DNA of 24,276 nucleotides from Acidimicrobiales bacterium (GTDB lineage Bacteria; Actinomycetota; Acidimicrobiia; Acidimicrobiales; Ilumatobacteraceae), in the NCBI GenBank assembly GCA_030833305.1, contig JAURHL010000009.1, positions 1 through 24,276 on the forward strand, in the 5' to 3' direction. Below the pieces are notes generated by a model. It ran no database searches. It saw only the letters and a program-made list of their open reading frames with translations, and had not been told where the DNA came from. Both the position numbers and the translations under genes were made by a program. Below, piece by piece: positions 16,789-23,596 of this stretch (its first letter is position 1; each line of letters opens with the position of its first letter).

Positions 16789-16794
16789 TACGCT
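16789..16794 (+). promoter_or_regulatory. -10 hexamer TACGCT for leaderless echA20 operon transcript
   Basis: TACGCT fits TANNNT and is followed by seven bases and the GTG at 16802. With CTGACG at 16766-16771 as a possible -35, the spacer is 17 bp. This is the only promoter-like signal I see for the nine-gene operon. Confidence 0.5.
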
Positions 16795-16801
16795 CGCACC
16801 C

Positions 16802-17566
16802 GTGGGAATCACCTCGAAGATCGACGACCGTGGCATCGCCGAAGTCGTCATGGACTGTCCGCCCGTCAACGCGCTCACCGTGGCCGAATGGTTCGGCTTG
16901 GCCGACACCGTCACCGCCCTCGGTCGCGACTCCGCCGTGCGGGTGGTGATCCTGCGCGCCGAGGGACGCGGCTTCAACGCCGGCGTCGACATCAAGGAGA
17001 TGCAGAACACCGAGGGCTTCGACGCCCTCATCGGCGCCAACAAGGGCTGCTTCGCCGCCTTCGCCGCCGTGTACGACTGCCCCGTGCCGGTGATCTCGGC
17101 CGTGGCCGGTTTCTGCGTCGGTGGTGGCATCGGGTTGGTCGGCAACAGCGACATCATCATCGCCAGCGACGACGCCTTCTTCGGCCTGCCCGAAGTCGAT
17201 CGCGGCGCCCTCGGCGCCGCCACGCACCTGGCCCGCCTGGTGCCGCAGCACAAGATGCGCGCCATGGTGTACACGTCGGCCACCGCCACCGCCGCCGAGT
17301 TGCACGCCTTCGGCAGCGTTCTGCAGGTGGTGCCCCGCGCCGAACTGCGTGACGCCGCCTTCACGTTGGCCGCCAGCATCGCCGACAAGCACCCCACCGT
17401 CATTCGCGCCGCCAAGGAGAGTCTGAACGGCATCGACCTGTGGGACGTGAAGCGCAGTTATCGCTTCGAGCAGGGCTTCACCTTCGAACTGAACCTCACC
17501 GGTGTCAGCGACGAATTGCGTGACGACTTCGCCGGGACCGACAAGAAGAACGACAAGAAGCACTGA
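16802..17566 (+). CDS. echA20: (7aS/7E)-HIEC-CoA ring D hydrolase EchA20 (steroid degradation)
   Basis: A 254-residue crotonase-fold protein very close to M. tuberculosis EchA20 (Rv3550). It shares EGRGFNAGVDIKEMQ (54-68), CFAAFAAVYDC, GFCVGGGIGLVGNSD (103-117), FGLPEVDRGALGAATHL and EQGFTFELNL near the end. EchA20 hydrolyses ring D of the steroid-derived CoA ester HIEC-CoA to give COCHEA-CoA. The site matching the first catalytic Glu of true enoyl-CoA hydratases is Gly111 (GGGIGL), which fits a hydrolase rather than a hydratase. GTG at 16802 is preferred over ATG at 16781: it matches the N-terminus of the mycobacterial protein and follows the TACGCT hexamer, while the ATG lies at the edge of the palindrome. 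ipdA starts 3 bp after the stop. Confidence 0.93.
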   Translation: MGITSKIDDRGIAEVVMDCPPVNALTVAEWFGLADTVTALGRDSAVRVVILRAEGRGFNAGVDIKEMQNTEGFDALIGANKGCFAAFAAVYDCPVPVISAVAGFCVGGGIGLVGNSDIIIASDDAFFGLPEVDRGALGAATHLARLVPQHKMRAMVYTSATATAAELHAFGSVLQVVPRAELRDAAFTLAASIADKHPTVIRAAKESLNGIDLWDVKRSYRFEQGFTFELNLTGVSDELRDDFAGTDKKNDKKH

Positions 17567-17569
17567 CCC

Positions 17570-18472
17570 ATGAACGACACGCGCAGCAAGGTGATCACCG
17601 AGGATCAGGCGATCGCCACCATCGAGAGCGGCATGACCATCGGCATCGGTGGTTGGGGCAGTCGCCGCAAACCCATGAGCCTCGTGCGCGCGTTGTTGCG
17701 CTCGAACGTCTCCGACCTCACCGTCGTCTCGTACGGCGGACCCGACGTGGGTCTGTTGTGCGCCGCCGGAAAGGTTCGTCGACTGATCTACGGATTCGTG
17801 TCGTTGGACTCCATCGCGCTCGAGCCGCATTTCCGCGCCGCACGTCAGGCCGGCACCATCGTCGAGCCCGTGGAGTACGACGAGGGCATGTTGCAGTGGG
17901 GTCTGTACGCCGGATCGTTGCGGCTGCCGTTCCTCCCCACCCGCGCCGGCCTGGGTAGCGGTGTGATGGACGTGAACCCGTCGCTGAAGACCGTGAAGTC
18001 CCCCTACGCCGACGGGGAAGAGTTGTTGGCGGTGCCGGCCATTCGCCTCGACGCCGCGTTCGTGCACATGAACCGCGCCGACGCGCGCGGCAACGCGCAG
18101 TACCTCGGGCCCGACCTGTATTTCGACGATTTGTTCCTCGGTGCCTGCGAACCGGGACGACGCTTCGTGTCGACCGAGAAGATCGTCGCCACCGAGGATC
18201 TGCTGAAAGAGGGCACCTTCCACACGTTGCGCATCAACCGCGCCATGGTCGACGGGGTGATCCACGCGCCCAACGGCGCGCACTTCACCACTTGTGAGCC
18301 CGACTACGGCCGTGACGAGGCGTTCCAGAAGGCCTACGTCGACGCCGCGCGCGACGCCGACAGTTGGAAGGCGTTCTCCGATCGCTTCCTGTCCGGCGAC
18401 GAGAGTTCGTACCAATCCGCGGTGTCCGCATGGCGAGCCGAGGTCGCGGCCGCGAAGGAGGCGTCGAAGTGA
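17570..18472 (+). CDS. ipdA: cholesterol ring C hydrolase subunit IpdA
   Basis: A 300-residue class I CoA-transferase-like subunit, slightly longer than mycobacterial IpdA (Rv3551). Shared segments include GMTIGIGGWGSRRKPM (21-36), SYGGPDVGLLCAAGKV, YGFVSLDS, DEGML (104-108), LPFLPTRAGLGS, LDAAFVHMNRAD and GAHFTTCEPDYGRDE. With IpdB it forms the heteromeric hydrolase that opens ring C of COCHEA-CoA to give MOODA-CoA, the last ring cleavage of cholesterol and related sterols. The family lacks the CoA-transferase catalytic glutamate; the acidic residue in the DEGML segment (here Glu105) is the candidate I would align with the functionally important Glu of the mycobacterial enzyme. The stop overlaps the ipdB GTG by four bases (GTGA). 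Confidence 0.95.
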   Translation: MNDTRSKVITEDQAIATIESGMTIGIGGWGSRRKPMSLVRALLRSNVSDLTVVSYGGPDVGLLCAAGKVRRLIYGFVSLDSIALEPHFRAARQAGTIVEPVEYDEGMLQWGLYAGSLRLPFLPTRAGLGSGVMDVNPSLKTVKSPYADGEELLAVPAIRLDAAFVHMNRADARGNAQYLGPDLYFDDLFLGACEPGRRFVSTEKIVATEDLLKEGTFHTLRINRAMVDGVIHAPNGAHFTTCEPDYGRDEAFQKAYVDAARDADSWKAFSDRFLSGDESSYQSAVSAWRAEVAAAKEASK

Positions 18473-19224
18473 GCGATTCACCCGCACTGGCCGATGTCAT
18501 CGCGGTCGCCTGCGCCGAGGCCTGGCGCGGAGACGGCGAGATCTTCGCCTCCGGCATGGGCGTCATGCAGATGCTCGGAGCCCGATTGGCCCGCGCCACG
18601 TTCGAACCCGATCTGATGGTGTCCGACGGCGAAGCCTTCTACGTGGCCGGCGATCTTCCCATCGGAGGGACCAACAAGACCATCGAGGGTTGGATCCCCT
18701 TCCGCAGCGTCTTCGACACCTTGGCCGGAGGTCGTCGTCACGTGATGATGGGCGCCAGCCAGATCGACAAGTACGGCAACTCCAACATCGCCAACATCGG
18801 TCCGTGGGCCAAGCCCAAGGCCCAGTTGCTCGGCGTGCGCGGCGGACCCGGCAACACCGTGAACAACGCCACCAGTTTCTTCATTCCCAAGCATCAGTCG
18901 TCGGTGTTCGTGCCCGTCGTCGACATGGTCAGCGGTGTCGGCTACGACCGCGCGAAGAAGATCGGTGGCTTCATCGCCAAGCGTCACGACCTTCGTCGGG
19001 TCATAACCAACCTCGCCGTGCTCGACTTCGCGACGCCCGACAACGCGATGCGTCTCGTGAGCGTGCACCCCGGCGTGAACGTGAGCGACGTGGTGGCGAA
19101 CACCGGTTTCGAATTGGTGATTCCGGCCGACGTGCCGGTCAGCCGTGCGCCCACCGCCGAGGAAATGGACGCCATCGGTCGCATCGACCCCAAGGGGCTT
19201 CGCCATCGGGAGATCCCGTCGTGA
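18469..19224 (+). CDS. ipdB: cholesterol ring C hydrolase subunit IpdB
   Basis: A 251-residue protein, essentially the length of mycobacterial IpdB (Rv3552, about 250). It has EIFASGMGVMQMLGARLAR (24-42), DGEAFYVAGDLP, EGWIPFRSVFDTLAGGRRHVMMGASQIDKYGN, LLGVRGGPGNTVNN, then FFIPKHQSSVFV and PGVNVSDVVANTGFEL. This is the beta-like half of the CoA-transferase fold and completes the IpdAB ring C hydrolase. The GTG at 18469 is chosen because it overlaps the ipdA stop and begins right before the conserved region; the frame is open a little further upstream within ipdA. The stop overlaps the ipdC GTG by four bases, which would help equal synthesis of all three proteins. Confidence 0.95.
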   Translation: MSDSPALADVIAVACAEAWRGDGEIFASGMGVMQMLGARLARATFEPDLMVSDGEAFYVAGDLPIGGTNKTIEGWIPFRSVFDTLAGGRRHVMMGASQIDKYGNSNIANIGPWAKPKAQLLGVRGGPGNTVNNATSFFIPKHQSSVFVPVVDMVSGVGYDRAKKIGGFIAKRHDLRRVITNLAVLDFATPDNAMRLVSVHPGVNVSDVVANTGFELVIPADVPVSRAPTAEEMDAIGRIDPKGLRHREIPS

Positions 19225-20300
19225 CGGTCGTCCCCCACGCACGCCTGCGCACGTCGTTGTGCGACCTGGTGGGCGTGCAATACCCGATCGTGCAGACCGG
19301 CATGGGTTGGGTGGCCGGACCCAAGTTGGTGAGCGCCACCGCGAACGCCGGGGCACTGGGGATCATCGCCAGCGCCACCATGGACTTCGACCAACTGAAG
19401 CAATCCATCAGCGAGGTCAAGAGTCGCACCACCAAGCCGTTCGGTGTGAACCTGCGCGCGGATTCGGCCGACGTGAAGGACCGCATTGCGTTGATGATCG
19501 ACGAGGGCGTGAAGGTGGCCAGCTTCGCGCAAGCCCCCAAACCCGATCTCATCGCCCGCCTGAAAGAGGCCGGCGTGGTGGTCATTCCCTCCATCGGTGC
19601 GAAACGCCACGCCGAGAAGGTTCTCGAGTGGGGCGTCGACGCCGTGCTGGTGCAAGGCGGCGAGGGTGGTGGTCACACCGGAGCGGTGCCGACCACCGTG
19701 TTGTTGCCCCAGGTGGTGGACGCCGTGGCCGGTCGCGTGCCCGTGATCGCCGCCGGTGGCTTCTTCGACGGTCGCGGATTGGTGGCCGCCCTCGCGTACG
19801 GCGCGTCGGGTGTGGCCATGGGAACGCGTTTCCTGCTCACCAGCGACTCGTCGGTGCCGCAGTCGGTGAAGGACTACTACCTCGGCAAGGGAGTCCTGGA
19901 CACCGTGGTCTCGGTGCAGGTGGACGGCGTTCCGCACCGCGTGTTGCGCACCGAGTTGGTGGACCAACTGGAATCGGGCAGTGGCAAGTTGCTGGCCCTC
20001 CCCCGCGCCGGCATCAACGCTCTGCGTTTCCGCAAGATGACCGGAGCCAAGTTGTCCGACATGATGCGCGAGGGCCTGGCCATGAAGAAGTCGATGGATC
20101 TCTCGTGGACCCAGATGGTGATGGCCGCCAACACGCCGATGTTGCTGAAGCTGTCACTCGTCGACGGGCGCACCGAGAGCGGCGTGATGGCCAGCGGTCA
20201 GGTCGTGGGCATCATCGACGACCTGCCCTCGTGCGCCGAATTGGTCGATCGCATCATCACGCAAGCGAACTCCGTTCTGTCGGACCTCGCCGGTTCCTGA
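19221..20300 (+). CDS. ipdC: flavin-dependent oxidoreductase IpdC (nitronate monooxygenase fold)
   Basis: A 359-residue FMN-binding TIM-barrel protein of the nitronate monooxygenase/2-nitropropane dioxygenase family, close in length to mycobacterial IpdC (Rv3553, about 355). Flavin-binding landmarks are QTGMGWVAGP (25-34), QGGEGGGHTG (145-154), VIAAGGFFDGRG (175-186) and AMGTRF (199-204). In steroid catabolism IpdC introduces unsaturation in the indane-derived CoA ester to make the HIEC-CoA used by EchA20. Immediate linkage to echA20 and ipdAB makes this assignment much stronger than for a generic family member. The GTG start overlaps the ipdB stop (GTGA). The next gene follows after 16 bp with a strong Shine-Dalgarno sequence. 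Confidence 0.92.
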   Translation: MTVVPHARLRTSLCDLVGVQYPIVQTGMGWVAGPKLVSATANAGALGIIASATMDFDQLKQSISEVKSRTTKPFGVNLRADSADVKDRIALMIDEGVKVASFAQAPKPDLIARLKEAGVVVIPSIGAKRHAEKVLEWGVDAVLVQGGEGGGHTGAVPTTVLLPQVVDAVAGRVPVIAAGGFFDGRGLVAALAYGASGVAMGTRFLLTSDSSVPQSVKDYYLGKGVLDTVVSVQVDGVPHRVLRTELVDQLESGSGKLLALPRAGINALRFRKMTGAKLSDMMREGLAMKKSMDLSWTQMVMAANTPMLLKLSLVDGRTESGVMASGQVVGIIDDLPSCAELVDRIITQANSVLSDLAGS

Positions 20301-20305
20301 CCCCG

Positions 20306-20313
20306 AAAGGAAG
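20306..20313 (+). promoter_or_regulatory. Shine-Dalgarno AAAGGAAG for the MaoC-like gene
   Basis: A strong ribosome-binding site three bases before the ATG at 20317 (core AAGGA six bases away). It contrasts with the absence of such sites at leaderless operon-head genes here. Confidence 0.7.
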
Positions 20314-20316
20314 ATC

Positions 20317-20775
20317 ATGGCCTCCACCGTTCTCGACGGACCCGACGACGTGCGCGCACACCTGGGTCGGCACCTCGGACACAGCGAGTGGATCGAGATC
20401 GATCAGGATCGTGTGACTCTGTTCGCCGACGCCACCGGCGATCACCAGTGGATCCACGTCGATCCCGAACGCGCCACCAAGGGGCCGTTCGGTGCGCCGA
20501 TCGCCCACGGTTACCTCACGTTGTCCATCTCGAACCTCTTCCTCCCCCAGATCGTGGAGGTGCGGGGCTTCTCCGCCGGCGTGAACTACGGCGTGGACAA
20601 GGTTCGTTTTCCGAGTCCGGTGAAGGTGGGGGCACGCATTCGCGCCGGCGCCGAACTGACCGCCATCTCCGAGGTGAACGGCGGGTTGCAGACCACCATC
20701 GTCATCACCATCGACATCGAAGGCGGCACGAAGCCGGCCTGTGTCATCGAGTCCCTCAGCCGTTGGCTGTATTGA
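20317..20775 (+). CDS. MaoC-like (R)-specific enoyl-CoA hydratase, HtdZ-like
   Basis: A 152-residue single-hotdog MaoC-family hydratase. The hydratase-2 motif FADATGDHQWIHVDPERA (36-53) carries Asp42 and His47, which align with the catalytic Asp40 and His45 of M. tuberculosis Rv0130 (HtdZ). GPFGAPIAHGYLTLS, NYGVDKVRFPSPV and KPACVIESL further match that protein, an (R)-specific enoyl-CoA hydratase. It probably hydrates a trans-2-enoyl-CoA during beta-oxidation. This gene is not part of the core Rv3549c-Rv3553 set, so its place here suggests that the organism adds a dedicated hydration step to its steroid (or other polycyclic) CoA pathway. Confidence 0.92.
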   Translation: MASTVLDGPDDVRAHLGRHLGHSEWIEIDQDRVTLFADATGDHQWIHVDPERATKGPFGAPIAHGYLTLSISNLFLPQIVEVRGFSAGVNYGVDKVRFPSPVKVGARIRAGAELTAISEVNGGLQTTIVITIDIEGGTKPACVIESLSRWLY

Positions 20776-20796
20776 TCGTTCGAGATCCGAACACCG

Positions 20797-20804
20797 AAGG
20801 AGAG
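20797..20804 (+). promoter_or_regulatory. Shine-Dalgarno AAGGAGAG for the operon SDR gene
   Basis: A near-consensus ribosome-binding site two bases before the ATG at 20807 (AAGGAG four bases away). It fixes that start among several in-frame candidates further upstream. Confidence 0.7.
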
Positions 20805-20806
20805 TC

Positions 20807-21613
20807 ATGAGCGTTCTCGCCCGTTTCGACATGTCCGGAAAAGTCGCCCTGTTGTCGGGGGCCGGCCGGGGCATCGGGGCCGCCAGTGCCATGGCGTTGG
20901 CCGAGGCCGGAGCCGACATCGTCGTCACCGCACGCAGCGTCGACCAGATCGAATCCGTCGCGGCTCGGGCGCGCGAATTGGGACGTCGCGCCATCGCCAT
21001 CCCGACCGACGCCAACGACGCCGACGCCGTGAAGGCCGCGGTCGCGCGCACGGTGGCCGAGTTCGGTCGCATCGACACCGTGGTCAGCGTGGTGGGTGGA
21101 GCGATGCCCCAGCCCTTCATGAACACCTCCGACAAGGATCTGCGGAACTCGTTCGAGAACAACGTGGTGAACGGTCTGCGCTTGGTGCGTGAATGCGTGC
21201 CGCACTTGTTGGCCGCCGCCGGAGATCGTCCCGGCGGAGCATCGGTGGTGATGGTCTCGAGCGCCATCGGCCACATCGTCGGACGCGGATACGTGTCGTA
21301 CGGATCGGCCAAGGCCGCCCTCGACCATGCGGTGGAGTTGATGGCCGCCGACTTGAACCCGCGCATCCGCGTGAACGCGGTGGCACCCGGCGCGATCCTG
21401 ACCGAGGCCCTCGAGATCGTGGCCGCCAATCCCGAACTGAAGGCGTCGATCGAGAACCTGACCCCGTTGCGACGGCTGGGTGAGCCCGACGACATCGCGG
21501 CCGCCGTGCTGTACCTCGCGTCGAACGCCTCGAGTTACATGACCGGTCAGATCCTCGCCGTCGATGGTGGCACCGTGACCACCAACTTCAACTTCCCCAT
21601 CGCCGACCTGTGA
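20807..21613 (+). CDS. short-chain dehydrogenase/reductase with atypical NNAG motif
   Basis: A 268-residue SDR with an intact cofactor motif (SGAGRGIG: Gly18, Gly22, Gly24) and an intact catalytic set (Ser152, Tyr165, Lys169 in YGSAK). The usual structural NNAG reads SVVG (94-97) in VVSVVGGAMPQPF, a clear departure at both Asn positions. The C-terminus SSYMTGQILAVDGG is normal and continues into a short tail ending in IADL. In the steroid pathway the missing step next to IpdC is IpdF, which oxidises the 5-hydroxy group of the indanone CoA ester. This gene or the divergent SDR could fill that role, but the sequence does not decide. The stop overlaps the GTG of the MFS gene by four bases. Confidence 0.9.
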   Translation: MSVLARFDMSGKVALLSGAGRGIGAASAMALAEAGADIVVTARSVDQIESVAARARELGRRAIAIPTDANDADAVKAAVARTVAEFGRIDTVVSVVGGAMPQPFMNTSDKDLRNSFENNVVNGLRLVRECVPHLLAAAGDRPGGASVVMVSSAIGHIVGRGYVSYGSAKAALDHAVELMAADLNPRIRVNAVAPGAILTEALEIVAANPELKASIENLTPLRRLGEPDDIAAAVLYLASNASSYMTGQILAVDGGTVTTNFNFPIADL

Positions 21614-22896
21614 GCGACACGAAACGCAAAGGTTCGCTGGGCGCGTTGCGCCATCGCGACTTCGCCCTGTTCTGGACGGCGGCCGCCATCTCGAACGGCG
21701 GCGGCTGGATGCAGATGGTGGCGGTGCCGGCGTTGCTCTACGACATGACCGGCAGCTCCACGTGGCTCGGCGTGTCGTCGATGGCTTCTCTGCTTCCGGC
21801 GGTGTTCCTGACCCTCCACGCCGGGGTGCTGGCCGACCGCATGAGTCGCCGATCGATCCTGCTGATCACCCAGACGGTGCAGATGTTGTGCGCCTTCGGG
21901 CTGTGGGGCTTTTATCTCGCCGATGCCATTCGTCCGAGCCTCATCGTGATCATCGGCCTCATCGGTGGAATCGCCACCGGCTTCCAGACCGCGGCCTGGC
22001 AGAGCTTCGTTCCACTGTTGGTGCCCAAGGAGGAGTTGTTGGACGCCGTGAAGTTGAACTCGGTGCAGTTCACTTTGGCGCGCGCCATCGGCCCGGGTCT
22101 GGCCGGTGCGGTGGTCACCACCATGGGAACCGGAGCGGCCATTCTGATCAACGCGGTCACGTATCTGCTCGTGATCGGAGCATTGTTCATCTCCAATCCG
22201 CGACAGAGCATCGTGGCGTCGAACGGTGCGACGGTGTCGGAGGTTCTGCGCGACGGTGGGCGATTCGTGTGGCGCAGTCGCCCGTTGCGCCTGGCGGTGT
22301 TCCTCGCCTTCGTCACGTCGTTGTGCGGGCAGGCGCTGCAACACGTGGCGCCGGCCATCGCCGACCGCATCTTCGGACGTCCCTCCACCGACAACGCCGG
22401 ATTGCTGGTGGCACTGGGCCTCGGTGCGCTGGTGTCGTCCATTTTGTCGGTGGCCATCGGCGACAAGTTGAAGCGGTCCACACGGGTGATGGTGGCGCTC
22501 GTTCTGTTCGCCGGCAGCACCGCGCTCATCGCGCTCACCTCCAACTACAACGTGGGACTCGTCGCGTATTTCATCGGGGGCTTGGCTCACCTGCAATCGG
22601 CGGTGGCGTTGAACACCCTCATTCAAGGAACGGTTCCCGATCACCTTCGGGGTCGCACGATGAGCTTCTACGTGCTCGGAATTCTGGCCGGCATTCCGCT
22701 GGGTGCCTTCGCCCTCGGTCGGCTGGGGGACATCTTCACCATGCGGGTCGCGGTCTACGTGGACGCCACCGTGTTCCTGGCCCTCATCGCCCTCCTGATC
22801 GGGCGGGGTTGGTTGGCGGACCTCGACGTGACCAAGATTGACGACGTGATCTCCGATCCCCTCGCCGACACCCCCATCACGAGCGATCCGGTATGA
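21610..22896 (+). CDS. MFS transporter (MFS_3/EntS-like)
   Basis: A 428-residue major facilitator with about 12 hydrophobic segments. The motif-A-like cytoplasmic loop is GVLADRMSRRS (about 72-82), and QTAAWQSFVPLLVPKEELLDAVKLNSVQF with ARAIGPGLAGA is typical of the MFS_3 (EntS-like) branch. Members usually export small molecules; steroid uptake in Actinomycetota is normally by Mce4 or other systems, so efflux of a pathway intermediate or an unrelated role is as likely as import. The GTG start overlaps the SDR stop, and the stop overlaps the thioesterase ATG by four bases, so the gene is embedded in the operon. It is only distantly like the MFS protein at 9284-10612. Confidence 0.88.
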   Translation: MSDTKRKGSLGALRHRDFALFWTAAAISNGGGWMQMVAVPALLYDMTGSSTWLGVSSMASLLPAVFLTLHAGVLADRMSRRSILLITQTVQMLCAFGLWGFYLADAIRPSLIVIIGLIGGIATGFQTAAWQSFVPLLVPKEELLDAVKLNSVQFTLARAIGPGLAGAVVTTMGTGAAILINAVTYLLVIGALFISNPRQSIVASNGATVSEVLRDGGRFVWRSRPLRLAVFLAFVTSLCGQALQHVAPAIADRIFGRPSTDNAGLLVALGLGALVSSILSVAIGDKLKRSTRVMVALVLFAGSTALIALTSNYNVGLVAYFIGGLAHLQSAVALNTLIQGTVPDHLRGRTMSFYVLGILAGIPLGAFALGRLGDIFTMRVAVYVDATVFLALIALLIGRGWLADLDVTKIDDVISDPLADTPITSDPV

Positions 22897-23549
22897 AGCA
22901 TCCCGAGGGCGACGATCCCGCCTACGACGCGGCCCGTGTGGAATTGGGTCGCACGGCCCGACGTCTCAACCATGCGATCGTGGCCCGTGACGTGGAGATC
23001 GAACAACTCCGCGATGCCACGGAAACGATGACCAGATTGGCCGAGGACTTCGAACGATCCGATCGTCGCGAGCGCAGCTTCAGCAACTTCAAGGACAGCA
23101 AGCGCATCGCCTTCGTCGACGGCGACCAGATGACCAGTCACATCTGCCGTCCTGGTTCGGGGCCCGGCAGTCCGCACGGCCTGGAGATGACGGTCACCCG
23201 AGCGGGCGACGTGGCCGAGGCCCGGTTCGTCATCGGCGACTCGTACGAAGGCGCCCCCGGACGAAGTCACGGTGGCATCGTCGCCTTGGCGTTCGACGAC
23301 GCCATGGGTTTCGTGCTGAGCATCATCCACACCGTGGCGTACACCGGTGAAATCACGGTTCGCTACAAGGCGCCGACACCCCTGAACACGCCGCTCGTGA
23401 TTCGCGCCCGACTGGACCGGCGCGACGGGCGCAAACTGCATTTGGTGGCGGAAATGGTCGAGGACCGACCCGACGCACCCCTCATCGCCACGTCCCACGC
23501 ACTGTTCATCGCGATCGAAAGTTACGACCCGGTTTCTGACACACTGTGA
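22893..23549 (+). CDS. hotdog-fold acyl-CoA thioesterase (PaaI-like) with N-terminal extension
   Basis: A 218-residue protein. The C-terminal part (about 95-213) is a PaaI-type hotdog thioesterase, with the SHGGIVALAFDDAMG segment (125-139; HGG at 126-128, Asp135 and Asp136 as possible catalytic residues) and the strand EITVRYKAPTPLNTPLVIRARL. The first 70 or so residues form an additional charged, probably helical region with coiled-coil character that plain PaaI proteins lack. The likely reaction is release of free CoA from acyl-CoA esters, perhaps to relieve CoA trapping by steroid intermediates (inference from the operon). The ATG overlaps the MFS stop (ATGA). A 47-bp gap with no clear promoter hexamer follows. 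Confidence 0.87.
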   Translation: MKHPEGDDPAYDAARVELGRTARRLNHAIVARDVEIEQLRDATETMTRLAEDFERSDRRERSFSNFKDSKRIAFVDGDQMTSHICRPGSGPGSPHGLEMTVTRAGDVAEARFVIGDSYEGAPGRSHGGIVALAFDDAMGFVLSIIHTVAYTGEITVRYKAPTPLNTPLVIRARLDRRDGRKLHLVAEMVEDRPDAPLIATSHALFIAIESYDPVSDTL

Positions 23550-23585
23550 CCGGGGAATCCGCGCCGACAGGTACGGCGGCGGGCC

Positions 23586-23593
23586 GAGGGGGG
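23586..23593 (+). promoter_or_regulatory. Shine-Dalgarno-like GAGGGGGG for the Rieske oxygenase gene
   Basis: A purine-rich run ending three bases before the ATG at 23597. It supports this start and translation as an internal operon gene. Confidence 0.55.
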
Positions 23594-23596
23594 AAC

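Noticed and set aside
16742..18487. A 581-codon open frame on the minus strand opposite echA20 and ipdA.
   Set aside because: Both plus-strand proteins match known families end to end. The minus frame is low-complexity Gly/Val/His-rich with no motif.
23533..23549. TTTCTGAC followed by ACACTGTGA just before the Rieske gene, as a possible second copy of the 16765 operator.
   Set aside because: Only the left half resembles the palindrome; the right half does not match, and the bases are the end of the thioesterase coding sequence and its stop.
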